DNA from: Allofournierella massiliensis
GTDB lineage: Bacteria > Bacillota > Clostridia > Oscillospirales > Ruminococcaceae
Assembly: GCF_021531255.1 (NCBI RefSeq)
Contig: NZ_JAFBIO010000001.1
Location: 496,001 to 560,000 of the forward strand
Direction of reading: 5' to 3'
Length of the DNA: 64,000 nucleotides
In this document: positions 1 through 8,602 of the stretch, one piece after another
Numbering within the stretch: the stretch's first letter is position 1
Layout: each line of letters begins with the position of its first letter
Notes under the pieces: model-generated
Database searches by the model: none
Told to the model about the DNA's origin: nothing
Seen by the model: only the letters and a program-made list of their open reading frames with translations
Position numbers and translations under genes: made by a program

Positions 1-551
1 ACGATGTCGGCCTCCTTGGGCAGGCCGTATTTAAAGCCGAAGGACATGACCGTGAGGGCCATAGGCTTCTGGGCACTGTTCAAAAACAGGCTGCAAATCC
101 GCTCCTTATGCTGGGCGGTGGTGAGCAGAGAGGTATCCACAATGTAATTGGCCCGCTCGTACATGGGCCGCAGGATCCGCCGCTCTTCCCGGATGGCGTC
201 GCTGGTGGAAAGCCCCATGCTCAGGCTGATGGGGTGGCGGCGGCGGGTCTCCTTATAGCGGCGCTCCAGCACATCATCGCTGGCATCCAGAAACAGGATC
301 TGGTACTGGGCATGCTGCTCGTCCAGGCTGGCCAGGGCCGACTGGATCTCCTTGGAGGAGCGGGCTCCCCGGATATCCAGCACCACGGCCACCTTGCTCA
401 GCATATTTTCGCCCTGCTGGGCAAATTCCAGCAGACGAGGTACCAGCCCGGCCGGGATATTGTCGATGCAGAAATAGCCGATATCTTCCAGCACGTTCAC
501 TGCCAGGGACTTGCCCGCCCCGGACAAGCCCGTTACAACCAACAGATCCAT
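1..551 (-). CDS. rapZ: RNase adapter / nucleotide-binding protein RapZ (YvcJ), 3' end outside window
   Basis: The reading frame starts at the ATG at 551 and runs off the left edge, giving about 183 residues of a protein usually near 290. A Walker A motif, GLSGAGKS, lies at residues 8-15, followed by the family-typical stretch IGYFCIDNIPAGLVP and the DASDDVLERRYKETRR region. RapZ/YvcJ proteins are P-loop GTP/ATP-binding proteins; in E. coli RapZ directs RNase E to the small RNA GlmZ, while the role in Firmicutes is less defined. An AAGGAG-type ribosome binding site precedes the start. It follows murB on the same strand, the usual murB-rapZ-whiA order of Clostridia, so the next gene to the left is probably a YvcK-type protein or whiA. 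The identity is secure; only the C-terminal half is unseen. Confidence 0.93.
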   Translation of the reverse strand, partial: MDLLVVTGLSGAGKSLAVNVLEDIGYFCIDNIPAGLVPRLLEFAQQGENMLSKVAVVLDIRGARSSKEIQSALASLDEQHAQYQILFLDASDDVLERRYKETRRRHPISLSMGLSTSDAIREERRILRPMYERANYIVDTSLLTTAQHKERICSLFLNSAQKPMALTVMSFGFKYGLPKEADI

Positions 552-605
552 CCTGTTCTCACTCCTTTTCCTTTCCCCTCATAAATTGCTTTTTCCCAAC
601 CGAAC

Positions 606-1511
606 TCAGCGGATGACCCGGATCTCCTTTTCCAGCAGGTAACCGGTTTTTTCCTGCACGATCCGCTGCACATCCCGGGCCACCTGCAGCACCTGCTCAC
701 AGGTAGCCTGGCCCAGGTTCACCACAAAACCGCTGTGCTTCTCGCTGACGGCGGCGTCCCCCACCCGGTAGCCTTTCAGGCCGCACTGCTCGATGAGAGC
801 GGCGGCAAAGGCCCCTTCGGGCCGCTTGAAGGTGCTGCCCGCGCTGGGGTATTCCAGGGGCTGCTTTTCCTTGCGGCGGGCCAGCAGCTCCTCCATTTTC
901 TTTTGCACCTGGTCGGCCGTGGCGGGCTTGAGCCGCAGCCGGGCTTCCAGGATATACCAGGGCTTCTGGGCAAAGACGCTGGCCCGGTAGCCCAGGCCCA
1001 GCTCCCCGGCGGGCAAGGTGCGGACGCAGCCCTCCTCATCCAAAAAGCGCACCTCTTCCAGCACGTCCTTCATCTCGCCCCCATAGGCGCCTGCGTTCAT
1101 GTAAATCCCCCCGCCCAGAGAGCCGGGGATGCCATAGGCGAATTCCAGCCCGCCCAGGCCCCGCCCGGCCGCAGCCTGGCAGAGCCGGTTCAGCGGGACG
1201 CCGCAGCCGGCGGTGAGGCAATCGCCCTCCCCGCCGATCTCTTCCCGCATGCCGCGGGTGGAGATGACGGCCCCTTCATAGCCTTCATCCGAAAAGAGCA
1301 CGTTGGTGCCCATGCCCAGCACAAAGCTGCGCACCCCCTGCCGCCGGCAGAAGTTGAGCAGCCCGGCCAGCTGGGCCTGATCGGCAGGGCGGCAGAACAA
1401 GGCCGCCGGCCCCCCGATGTGAAAACTGGTGTACTTTTTCAGGGGCTCGTTTGCCGCATAGGCGATCCCCTGCTGATCCGCAAATTCTCTCAGCTCTTTC
1501 AGCTGATCCAT
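606..1511 (-). CDS. murB: UDP-N-acetylenolpyruvoylglucosamine reductase MurB
   Basis: This 301-residue flavoenzyme reduces UDP-GlcNAc-enolpyruvate to UDP-MurNAc with NADPH in cytoplasmic peptidoglycan precursor synthesis. The N-terminal FAD-binding part has TSFHIGGPA and LGMGTNVLFSD. The family signature YGIPGSLGGGIYMNAGAYGG is at about residues 126-145. The substrate-binding domain holds SAGSTFKRP, whose Ser is the usual proton donor, and the C-terminus carries HSGFVVN. The length fits the short type II MurB of Firmicutes. The start has a GGGGAG site 6 nt upstream. It lies between a ROK kinase and rapZ with short gaps and is probably cotranscribed with them from the hprK promoter. Confidence 0.97.
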   Translation of the reverse strand: MDQLKELREFADQQGIAYAANEPLKKYTSFHIGGPAALFCRPADQAQLAGLLNFCRRQGVRSFVLGMGTNVLFSDEGYEGAVISTRGMREEIGGEGDCLTAGCGVPLNRLCQAAAGRGLGGLEFAYGIPGSLGGGIYMNAGAYGGEMKDVLEEVRFLDEEGCVRTLPAGELGLGYRASVFAQKPWYILEARLRLKPATADQVQKKMEELLARRKEKQPLEYPSAGSTFKRPEGAFAAALIEQCGLKGYRVGDAAVSEKHSGFVVNLGQATCEQVLQVARDVQRIVQEKTGYLLEKEIRVIR

Positions 1512-1540
1512 GTATTTCTCCCCTATCTACTGGTTGTGAT

Positions 1541-2494
1541 TCAGCCCCGGGCCAGATACGCCGCCCCGATCAGCCCCGCCTCGTTGTACAATACGCAGGA
1601 GCGCACCTCGGTATGGCGGGTCAGGTTGCGGGCATAGTTCTCCTCTTTCAGGGCCCGGCGAATGGGCTCCAGCAGCACCTCGCCCTGGCGGGATACGCCG
1701 CCCCCGATGCAGACGACCTCCGGCTGGAAGATGTTCACCAGGTTGACCACCCCACAGCTCACATAGCCGATCCAGTCCTCAAAGAGCTGGCGGGCCAGGG
1801 CGTCCCCCTCATGGTAGGCATCAAAGATTTTTTTGGCGTTAAGGGCTTCCGGGCTGCCGGCCAGCCGCCAGAGGGCCGACTCGGGGTGGGACTTCATGGC
1901 CTCGGCCCCAAAGCGCACCAGAGCAGCGGCAGAGGCATACCGCTCCCAGCAGCCGTGCCGCCCGCAGGTGCAGGGCAGGCCGTCCTTGACAATGACGGTA
2001 TGGCCCACCTCGGCCCCCGCCCCGTTGAAGCCGGCCCAGATGCGGCCATCCAAAATAATGCCGCCCCCCACGCCGGTGCCCAGGGTGACCACCACCGCCG
2101 AGCTGCGGCCCTTGGCTGCACCGGCGCAGTATTCCCCGTAAGCGGCCGCGTTTGCGTCGTTCTCGATCCGCACCGGGCAGCCCAGCAGTTCTTCCATGGC
2201 CTTGGCCAGGGGCCAGTGCTCATAGCCGAAGTTGGGATTGAAGCGGACAATGCCGCACTCGCCGTCCACACTGCCGGGGGTGCCGATGCCTACCCCTTTC
2301 AGGTCCTTGAACTCCATGCCCGCCTGGCTGACCAGTTCCCCGCACATCCGGGCCATGGTGGCCTCCACCTCGCTGGCGGGCCGGGGCAGGGCTGTGGGGC
2401 AGGTTTTCTGGGCCAGAATATGGCCCTCGCCGTCCACCAGGCCGGCGGTAATGGTGGTGCCACCCAAATCTATGCCGATGGTGAGGTTCTTCAT
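1541..2494 (-). CDS. ROK family sugar kinase (probable glucokinase)
   Basis: This 317-residue protein of the ROK (repressor, ORF, kinase) family phosphorylates a hexose with ATP, most probably glucose. The N-terminal phosphate-binding motif is DLGGTTITAGLVD at residues 9-21. The ROK zinc site CTCGRHGCWERYAS is present, with its Cys-x-Cys-Gly-x-x-Gly-Cys pattern, and a second glycine-rich motif, GTGVGGGIILDG, follows the catalytic region. No N-terminal helix-turn-helix is present, so it is an enzyme rather than a repressor. It sits directly downstream of hprK, which fits a link with sugar uptake and catabolite control. Substrate specificity between glucose, N-acetylmannosamine and others cannot be read from sequence alone. 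Confidence 0.9.
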   Translation of the reverse strand: MKNLTIGIDLGGTTITAGLVDGEGHILAQKTCPTALPRPASEVEATMARMCGELVSQAGMEFKDLKGVGIGTPGSVDGECGIVRFNPNFGYEHWPLAKAMEELLGCPVRIENDANAAAYGEYCAGAAKGRSSAVVVTLGTGVGGGIILDGRIWAGFNGAGAEVGHTVIVKDGLPCTCGRHGCWERYASAAALVRFGAEAMKSHPESALWRLAGSPEALNAKKIFDAYHEGDALARQLFEDWIGYVSCGVVNLVNIFQPEVVCIGGGVSRQGEVLLEPIRRALKEENYARNLTRHTEVRSCVLYNEAGLIGAAYLARG

Positions 2495-2513
2495 GCCTGT
2501 ATTCTCCTTCTGT

Positions 2514-3443
2514 TCAGCGGACTACGTCCTCTTCCAGGCCAAGGTTTGCCATCAGTTCCTTGGCCGCATTGTAGCCCATGGATTTCTGCCGGTTGTTGAT
2601 GGCGGCCGTCTCGATGATGACGGCCAGGTTACGGCCGGGCATCACCGGAATGACCGTACTGGGGATGTTCACGCCCAGGATGTTATAGAACGAGGTTTCC
2701 AGCCCGGTACGGTTGTACTCCTTGTTCTTATCCCAGGGTTCCAGTTCCACCACCAACTCGACCTTCTCACTTAGTTTGACCGCGCCGATACCAAACATAC
2801 GGGCCACGTTCACAATGCCGATGCCCCGCAGCTCGATAAAATGGCGGATATTTTCAGGGGCGGTGCCCACGATCTCCCGGGCCGATACCCGGCGCAGCTC
2901 TACCGCGTCGTCGGCCACCAGGCGGTGGCCCCGCTTGACCAGCTCGATGGCCGTCTCGCTCTTGCCCACGCCGCTGTCGCCCAGGATCAGGATGCCTTCG
3001 CCGTACACTTCGACCAGCACCCCGTGACGGGTGACACGGGGGGCCAGTTCCACATTCAGAATCCCGATCAGGGAACTCATGAGGGTGGAAGAGGATTCGG
3101 AGGAGCGCAGAAGCGGGATGCCGTACTGTTTGGCAAATTCCAGCATCTCGGGCATGGGCTCCAGGTTGCGGGAAACGATGACTGCCGGGGGATTGAGCCG
3201 GAAGAGCATCTCGATATGCTTGCGGCGGTTTTCGGCGTCGATCTCTTTCAGGTAGTTGATATCCACCTGGCCGCAGATCTGGATGCGGTGGGGATCGAAA
3301 TACTGGTAATATCCCGCCAGGATCAGCCCCGGCCGGTTCACATCAGCACTGCAGATGGGGATCTCCATCAGATCCTTCGGCGTATAGGCCACTTCCAGGT
3401 TCAGCTGCTGGGCAATTTTGCCCAAAGGAAATGAAAACTGCAT
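2514..3443 (-). CDS. hprK: HPr kinase/phosphorylase
   Basis: This 309-residue bifunctional enzyme phosphorylates and dephosphorylates Ser46 of HPr and so sets catabolite repression in Firmicutes. The C-terminal catalytic domain contains the P-loop GDSGVGKSETAIELVKRGH and the HPrK signature around ELRGIGIVNVARMFG. The start is taken at 3443, where MQFSFPLGKI follows a GGTGAGGG site. A longer frame extends upstream, but its extra residues have no family character and would overlap the promoter. A TTTACA-17-TATAAT promoter lies about 130 nt upstream. It is the first gene of the hprK-ROK-murB-rapZ run. No HPr gene is in the window. Confidence 0.96.
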   Translation of the reverse strand: MQFSFPLGKIAQQLNLEVAYTPKDLMEIPICSADVNRPGLILAGYYQYFDPHRIQICGQVDINYLKEIDAENRRKHIEMLFRLNPPAVIVSRNLEPMPEMLEFAKQYGIPLLRSSESSSTLMSSLIGILNVELAPRVTRHGVLVEVYGEGILILGDSGVGKSETAIELVKRGHRLVADDAVELRRVSAREIVGTAPENIRHFIELRGIGIVNVARMFGIGAVKLSEKVELVVELEPWDKNKEYNRTGLETSFYNILGVNIPSTVIPVMPGRNLAVIIETAAINNRQKSMGYNAAKELMANLGLEEDVVR

Positions 3444-3568
3444 ACCCTCACCATTCCTATCCTGCTCCGGTTTGCCGCCGGGAAATCCCCCGCAGGCAAA
3501 ACGTTTTTTCTGCCTGTGCCCCGCATTTTTGAAATCCAGGGCACAGAACCCCAATCTTAATTGTATTT

Positions 3569-3597
3569 ATTATATTTCTTTTTGCTCCTTTTGTAAA
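3569..3597 (-). promoter_or_regulatory. Promoter of hprK operon
   Basis: Minus-strand TTTACA and TATAAT hexamers are separated by 17 nt in the AT-rich divergent region between hprK and the glycosyltransferase gene. Confidence 0.65.
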
Positions 3598-3606
3598 CTC
3601 ACCGCT

Positions 3607-3634
3607 TTGTATTTGCGCGTTGCTGCGGTATACT
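3607..3634 (+). promoter_or_regulatory. Promoter of GT4 glycosyltransferase gene
   Basis: TTGTAT and TATACT are separated by 16 nt and lie about 39 nt before the ATG at 3673. The -35 match is weak and the -10 good. Confidence 0.5.
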
Positions 3635-3672
3635 AAGGGAGGGCGACTCCTGCCGCCCCGGGAGGAAACAAG

Positions 3673-4854
3673 ATGCGTGTTGCCATATTTACCGAGACCT
3701 ATCACCCCTTTATCAGCGGGGTGGTTACCCATATCGAGACCCTGAAAAAAGGGCTGGAAGCCTGCGGCCACAAGGTGCTGATCGTGACCCTGGACCCCAA
3801 AAGCTCCCGGCACTATGTGCGGGACGGGGTGCTGTACTGCCCGGCCATCCCCCTGAAACGGATCTACGGCTATGGGCTGGCCAATCCCCTGAACCTGGAG
3901 CGGCTTCGGTATGTGAAGCTTTTCGGGCCGGATATCATTCATATCCACACGGAATTTTCCATGGGGATCTTCGGAATGTTCGCCGCCCGCCGGCTGGGTC
4001 TGCCCACGGTGTACACCCTACACACCATGTATGATGACTACATGTTCTATCTGGCGCCCCACCGGCCTTTTCAGAAGCTGATGAAGCCGGGGGCTCACCT
4101 GTATTTCCGGTATGTGGCTTCCCGAGCCACCGAGGTGATCGGCCCCTCCCCCAAGGTGGTGGAATACCTGCGCCGGTGCGGGGTACGGCGCCACATCAAT
4201 ATCATCCCCAACACGGTGGATCTGCGGGATTTCCTGCCGGAAAATGTGCCCGAAGACCAGGTGGAGCAAGCCCGCCGCCGGCTGGGTATTTGCCCCGGGG
4301 ACACTACCCTCCTGTTTGTGGGCCGGCTGGGCAAGGAAAAAAGCCTGGATGTACTGATTCAGGATTTTGCCGGGCAGTTTAGGGGCAAGGCCGGATATCG
4401 GCTGATCCTCATCGGGGACGGGCCCGAGCGGGAAAACCTGGGGCAGCTGGTACACTCCCTGGGTGTGCAGGAGCAGGTGCGCCTGCTGGGAAAGATCGAC
4501 CACTCCCTGCTGCCCCCCTATTACCAGGCCTGCGATCTCTTTGCCACCGCCTCCCTTTCCGAAATGAACTCCATCTCCATGCTGGAGGCCATGGCCGGCG
4601 GGCTGTATGTGCTGCAAAGACTGGATGTACACAACAAGGATCAGATCCTGCCCGGGGTAAACGGGGATTTCTTTGAGGATGCCGCCGGCTTTGCCCGGCT
4701 GGTGCAAGAACAGGCGGCCCTCTCGCCCCGGCAGCGCCTGGCCCGCCGGCAATCGGTGAGCAAGTATTCCCGGCGCTACGGGCCCCGGGAATTCACCCAT
4801 TCAGTGCTGAGCGTATACGACCGGGCCATCTTGGAACATCCCCGCTCCCGATAA
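3673..4854 (+). CDS. GT4-family glycosyltransferase
   Basis: This 393-residue GT-B fold glycosyltransferase resembles the diacylglycerol glucosyltransferase / phosphatidylinositol mannosyltransferase group. The N-terminal Rossmann half opens with IFTETYHPFISGVVTHIETL, the acceptor-side glycine loop of GT4 enzymes. The C-terminal half has LLFVGRLGKEKSLDVLI and the nucleotide-sugar E-x7-E motif in SEMNSISMLEAMAGG. There is no signal peptide or membrane segment, so it works at the cytoplasmic face. The start has a GGGAGGAAAC site. It stands alone, divergent from hprK. A role in glycolipid or lipoteichoic-acid anchor synthesis is inferred from family resemblance; acceptor and sugar are unknown. 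Confidence 0.88.
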   Translation: MRVAIFTETYHPFISGVVTHIETLKKGLEACGHKVLIVTLDPKSSRHYVRDGVLYCPAIPLKRIYGYGLANPLNLERLRYVKLFGPDIIHIHTEFSMGIFGMFAARRLGLPTVYTLHTMYDDYMFYLAPHRPFQKLMKPGAHLYFRYVASRATEVIGPSPKVVEYLRRCGVRRHINIIPNTVDLRDFLPENVPEDQVEQARRRLGICPGDTTLLFVGRLGKEKSLDVLIQDFAGQFRGKAGYRLILIGDGPERENLGQLVHSLGVQEQVRLLGKIDHSLLPPYYQACDLFATASLSEMNSISMLEAMAGGLYVLQRLDVHNKDQILPGVNGDFFEDAAGFARLVQEQAALSPRQRLARRQSVSKYSRRYGPREFTHSVLSVYDRAILEHPRSR

Positions 4855-4902
4855 TCGGCCGGCTGCCGGCGTGTCCCCTCCCCCTGTGCCGGATGTTTTT
4901 CA

Positions 4903-4932
4903 TTGACGGACCCCTTCGGCGCAGGATATAAT
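4903..4932 (+). promoter_or_regulatory. Promoter upstream of the 5010 gene
   Basis: TTGACG and TATAAT are separated by 18 nt, about 75 nt before the ribosome binding site of the following gene. Confidence 0.6.
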
Positions 4933-5009
4933 ATAAGGTAAGAAGGGGCTTCTTTTGGCCCCGCCGCCCCACCAGGCGGTATTCCCATGACGAACAGGAG
5001 GATATGGCA

Positions 5010-5498
5010 ATGGAGCAAGCGATGAATCGTCAACCGTCCGCAACGCCCGAAACCAGCAGCGAGGTCAAGGCCCGGATCAACAAGGCTGTTTTCGCCCTTG
5101 TGCAGGAAGTGCTGCCCCTGATGGGCGATACCGATAACCGGGATATCCTTCTGAAGCAGCTGGATCATTTCATGCTGTGGCTGCGTCTGATCCCCCGCCC
5201 CCTCACCGAAAAGCCATGGACCTACGAGGAATTCGAGTCTGCCCTTGCCGGCCTGCAGACCCTCGAGGAGGATCCCCGCTTCGGGGCCTATATGGACGCC
5301 TTCTATGAGGAATACAAGGAGAACCCGGAGGACGAGCTGCAGACCTTCTACAGCGACCTCTTCCAGAACGAGGCGGAGGCCCGGCTGGACTGGGGCGCCG
5401 TTTGGCAGGCTGTGCGTGCCAATTACCAGAGCTGGCTGGAAAACGAGTACAACGACGCCTACCTGAAGAGCGACAGAGAGGAACCTCAGGACGACTGA
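5010..5498 (+). CDS. Hypothetical acidic helical protein
   Basis: This 162-residue protein is not recognised. It has no signal peptide, cysteine cluster or membrane segment. It is acidic, rich in Glu, Asp, Trp and aromatic residues, and looks mainly helical, with repeated W/Y-containing segments such as WTYEEFESAL, YMDAFYEEYKEN and WQAVRANYQSWLENEYNDAYL. The start is placed at 5010 because AGGAGG at 4996-5001 is 8 nt from that ATG and only 2 nt from the ATG at 5004. It has its own promoter and a strong terminator, so it is a single-gene unit. Function is unknown. Confidence 0.7.
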   Translation: MEQAMNRQPSATPETSSEVKARINKAVFALVQEVLPLMGDTDNRDILLKQLDHFMLWLRLIPRPLTEKPWTYEEFESALAGLQTLEEDPRFGAYMDAFYEEYKENPEDELQTFYSDLFQNEAEARLDWGAVWQAVRANYQSWLENEYNDAYLKSDREEPQDD

Positions 5499-5534
5499 TT
5501 TTCCTCGGTCACTTCCCTATTTCTGAAAAAGCAT

Positions 5535-5584
5535 AAAAAGGCCCGGCGGGCCGCTCGGAAAAGAGCAGCCCGCCGGGCCTTTTT
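5535..5584. terminator. Bidirectional intrinsic terminator
   Basis: The arm AAAAAGGCCCGGCGGGC pairs perfectly with its complement at 5568-5584, and A/T tracts on both sides let it serve the plus-strand 5010 gene and the minus-strand fragment to its right. Confidence 0.85.
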
Positions 5585-5609
5585 GTTCTGTGAGATTCCG
5601 CCACCCGGC

Positions 5610-6432
5610 TTACCAGCCCAGAGTGCGAAGAAACCGGTTGTAGTTCACAGGCGTATAAGCCTGGGAATCGGTTCTCTTGTAATACATGTTATCCCGGGTA
5701 AGCATGAGGGAAACACCATAATCCCGGTCGGGCACATCCACCGGGTCAAAGGCCATGCCTTCCTCGGTAACGGCAAAGCCCACGGTGTGGGACTGGCTGT
5801 ACTGATTCTGGAACGCCTCGCTCTGCCAGACGCTGGCCGCAATATCCACCACGGCAGTATTGGCGGTATAATCCAGATCCCGGATATTCATGTTAATGTA
5901 GTAGGTATAGATATCAAAGAGCCATACCCCTTCCGGCCGGTATTCCTGTACCTGGACGGCGCTGGCATCCACCGTTTCCAGAGCCCACTGGCCGGTGGTC
6001 TGGTCAAAGAGGAAGTCCGCTGTCAGGGGGCCGCCCTGCAGGCAGATTTCCGAATCTTTCTGATACTCATATTCCAGATGGTCTTTCAGATTGGCCGTGT
6101 CGGTCTCGTGGCTGTTCAGGGTGAGGGTATAGGTGCTGTCGTACCAGTACTCATCCCCCGGGAAGCCGCCGTCGAACACCTCCACATCTGCCTTGATCTC
6201 GGATGTCCCCAGTTCCTCCGCCATGGTCTCATCCACACCGGTTTTGGGGTAAAGCTGATAGCTGATCACCGAGTGATCCTGGAGAGTCCACTCTCCGTCA
6301 TCGTACAGGACCATATCCAGGCGATACTCCTGTACGGCGGTGTACTGATCGTTTTCCATCTGAACCGTGCAGTAGGTGGTGTTCTTTCGATCCTCGGTCA
6401 GCTGGTCCCCGATTTCCAGCGAGGATATGATA
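5610..6432 (-). pseudogene. Secreted/lipoprotein-like gene lacking its 5' end
   Basis: The first in-frame ATG is at 6359 (249 residues), but coherent coding continues upstream through LEIGDQLTEDRKNTTYCTVQ to about 6432. There the frame reaches a stop (TGA) inside unrelated sequence, so the N-terminus, with any signal peptide, is missing. The remaining part is rich in Tyr, Asp and Thr, alternates beta-strand-like segments, and ends in PVNYNRFLRTLGW, which suggests an extracytoplasmic beta-rich domain. It ends at the bidirectional terminator. No family is recognised. The lost start and the abrupt change at about 6435 show that this is a remnant. See the junction finding. Confidence 0.6.
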
Positions 6433-6437
6433 ACCGT

Positions 6438-6815
6438 CGTTTTTCAAGCTACTGGAATTCCGATAGCCAGATGACCTATCCCCTGATTCTGGCCAAAATC
6501 CCGGTGAAAAATCCTTGGGAAATTTTTGCCTATCTGCCCTTTAGCGGCTGGAATGAATGCCCTAACACGCCGGAGTTAATGGCAGTAGTAAAAGGCTGGT
6601 TTGAGCAGCATGGCGCCATGCCCGCAGTTATGACCCACGATGAGCTGGAGCTCCTTCTCCCGGCTCCTGTTCCCCGGGGAAAAGCCATGGATGTGGCGAC
6701 GGAGCTATACGGCTTCTGCCCTGATGTGGTTGATCAGGGCCCGGGAGAAGCCACTGTAGGCACTCTGGCAGATGTGCTGCGGCAATCCGCCATTTGGTAT
6801 TTTGGGTGGGATTGA
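6438..6815 (+). pseudogene. DUF4253-family protein, 3' fragment
   Basis: From about 6438 the plus strand encodes roughly 125 residues matching the C-terminal half of DUF4253 proteins: VKNPWEIFAYLPFSGWNECP, then MTHDELELLLP and the family-typical ending SAIWYFGWD. No start codon or ribosome binding site of its own exists; the frame runs back into the antisense of the neighbouring gene. Base composition is visibly less GC-rich than the flanking core genes. It ends just before a plus-strand terminator. It is the right-hand partner of a deletion junction. DUF4253 proteins have no established function. Confidence 0.7.
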
Positions 6816-6931
6816 TATGCGCGCAAACAGGTCCTTATCTTATCTTGTCAACCCTATGAAAGAGTAAGAACAGGAGCAAAGAGCATATCCGCTGCGGAAA
6901 TCAGAACAAAAGCAAATTGCCGGGACACAAA

Positions 6932-6967
6932 ACGGAGCGTCCGCTGCAAAGCGGGTGCTCCGTTTTT
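6932..6967 (+). terminator. Intrinsic terminator after DUF4253 fragment
   Basis: A 13-bp stem with one mismatch (ACGGAGCGTCCGC against GCGGGTGCTCCGT) and a 6-nt loop is followed by a T-run. The 360 bases from 6816 to 7175 hold only this and the terminator at 7055; no gene is seen there. Confidence 0.8.
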
Positions 6968-7054
6968 CTGTTCAGAGTGCGTTGAAGGGCTATGATTTCT
7001 CCATAAACACAGGCTGCAAAAAATCATCCCCATGCAGCCTGCGGCCAGCAAAAA

Positions 7055-7100
7055 AAGAATCCCGAATCCCCCTGTATTTTCAAGGGTTTTCGGGATTCTT
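7055..7100 (-). terminator. Intrinsic terminator of zinc-ribbon gene
   Basis: AAGAATCCCGAA pairs with its complement, and on the minus strand the stem is followed by a run of seven T. Confidence 0.75.
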
Positions 7101-7175
7101 GCACTCCGGATTTGTCATTCCCACTCGATCCGCCCATCCTTGCGGCGGACCAGAGCGCGGACTTTTTTGCCTCTC

Positions 7176-7574
7176 TTAGAGCTGCGCCCCACAATGATTG
7201 CAAAAGAGGGCATCCTCTTCCACCTCGGCGCCGCACTGGGGGCAGTAACGCCCGTGGGCCTCTTCCCCGGTAACATCGGTGAATTCAGGGTCGGAAACGT
7301 CGGCATCCGCCTCGGTCTTCAGCCGCTCGATATTGGCCTCGATCTCCGCCACTGCCTGGATATATTTTTCCACCAGGGGCTGGTTCTCCTCGCCGTTCAC
7401 ATGCAGGCTGTACACCAGTGCGCCCAGCTGCCGCTGAGCCCGGGCCAACTTGGACTGCTCGTTCACTAGGTTGACCTGCTTTTTGCCCTTATCCGCCAGC
7501 TCAGCCGCGGTCTTTTTTGCCGACTCGGCCGCCTTGCTGCCGGCCCGCAGGATCTTATCAAAATCGATAGTCAT
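7176..7574 (-). CDS. Zinc-ribbon domain protein with N-terminal coiled coil
   Basis: This is a 132-residue cytoplasmic protein. The N-terminal two thirds (MTIDFDKILRAGSKAAESAK onward, rich in Ala, Lys, Glu) looks like a long amphipathic helix or coiled coil. The C-terminal zinc ribbon is YCPQCGAEVEEDALFCNHCG, with two CxxC pairs. The start at 7574 is preceded by AGAGGTG and a TTGCTT-17-TATAAT promoter; a longer upstream frame would run through that promoter. Proteins of this layout are common in Clostridia and have no assigned role. It has its own promoter and terminator although it follows the nucleoside kinase closely. Confidence 0.8.
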   Translation of the reverse strand: MTIDFDKILRAGSKAAESAKKTAAELADKGKKQVNLVNEQSKLARAQRQLGALVYSLHVNGEENQPLVEKYIQAVAEIEANIERLKTEADADVSDPEFTDVTGEEAHGRYCPQCGAEVEEDALFCNHCGAQL

Positions 7575-7614
7575 GACGAAACACCTCTTTTTTCCGGGCA
7601 GAGCCCTTTTTCCT

Positions 7615-7643
7615 ATTATATCCCCATCCCTCGATTTAAGCAA
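7615..7643 (-). promoter_or_regulatory. Promoter of zinc-ribbon gene
   Basis: Minus-strand TTGCTT and TATAAT hexamers are separated by 17 nt, about 40 nt before the start codon at 7574. Confidence 0.6.
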
Positions 7644-7672
7644 CCGCGGGCGGGACAAAACCTACTGCTGCC

Positions 7673-8602
7673 TCAGGCGAAGAACTCCCGCAGCATGCTG
7701 TTCTGGGGCACCATTTCCAGGGGCAGAGGGTTGCACAGGGAGTAGCGCCCGGCCAGGTCGTTGAGCTTTTCGCAGCAGGGACTGCTGGAGGGCAGCTTGC
7801 CTGCCAGGGGGGCGATCTGCCCGGCCAGCACGCAGACCTCATAGCTGAAGGAGGTATCCACCAACAGGTCTGCCTGGGATTTGAAGATCTTGATGTACTG
7901 GTCTTCACCAGCGCAGACCTGGCTCCACATGCTCAGGGTCTTTTCCAGGCTGTGGCCCCGGAAATTGTAGTCCCGCACCATCCGGCGACCCAGGCGGATA
8001 TCCCGGGTGGGCAGGATGCGCTGGCCCCGGTGGCTGTATTCCTCCCGCAGGCCGGCATAGATGCGGTAGACGCTGCCGGTGGGCAGCTTCTGGGTAAGCA
8101 TGGGGTTGAGGGCATGGATGCCTTCCACCACGCAGACGCCCCCCTCGCCCAGCTCGATGTGGTTGCGCTCGGCCTTGCGGTTCTCGGTCTTGAAATCGAA
8201 GATGGGCAGGTTGGTCTCCCCCTTGCCCACCAGCTCGTTGAGGCAGCGGTGGATCTCCTCGATATCCAGGGCGGTGACATTCTCGTAATCCTTGCTGCCG
8301 TCCGGCAGACGGGGATAGGAATCCAGGTTTTTATAGAAATCGTCCAGGCTCACCACCTGGGCCTTGCCGCCCCGCATCCCGATGGCTGCGGCGATCTTGT
8401 GGGCCGTAGTGGTCTTGCCCGAGGCCGAGGGCCCGGTGAGCATGACGATCCTGCAGCCGGAGGCAATGATCTCCCCCGCCGCCGCAAAGACACGGCTCTC
8501 ATATTCCAACTCACAGTGGCGCACAAAGCTCTGGGCGCTCTCGGCAGCCGTGTTGACAAGGGTCGTTTCAACCAACCGTTTGGGGATCCAGATAGCAGGC
8601 AT
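7673..8602 (-). CDS. Uridine kinase-like nucleoside kinase
   Basis: This is a P-loop kinase of about 309 residues in the uridine kinase / phosphoribulokinase family. The Walker A motif is GPSASGKTT, followed by VVSLDDFYKN, whose Asp is the expected catalytic or substrate-binding residue, and VVEGIHALNP, the Walker B region. The C-terminal part ends in EMVPQNSMLREFF. It probably phosphorylates a nucleoside, such as uridine, with ATP or GTP in pyrimidine salvage. Two starts are possible: ATG at 8602 with GGTGA nearby, or GTG at 8611 with AAGGAAGG upstream. Both overlap the end of hemZ, so translation is probably coupled. The exact substrate is not readable. Confidence 0.85.
   Translation of the reverse strand: MPAIWIPKRLVETTLVNTAAESAQSFVRHCELEYESRVFAAAGEIIASGCRIVMLTGPSASGKTTTAHKIAAAIGMRGGKAQVVSLDDFYKNLDSYPRLPDGSKDYENVTALDIEEIHRCLNELVGKGETNLPIFDFKTENRKAERNHIELGEGGVCVVEGIHALNPMLTQKLPTGSVYRIYAGLREEYSHRGQRILPTRDIRLGRRMVRDYNFRGHSLEKTLSMWSQVCAGEDQYIKIFKSQADLLVDTSFSYEVCVLAGQIAPLAGKLPSSSPCCEKLNDLAGRYSLCNPLPLEMVPQNSMLREFFA

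Noticed and set aside
5583-6440. The DUF4253 frame extended leftward to 5583
   Set aside because: The extension is antisense of the truncated lipoprotein-like gene and the terminator; only the part right of about 6438 has family character.
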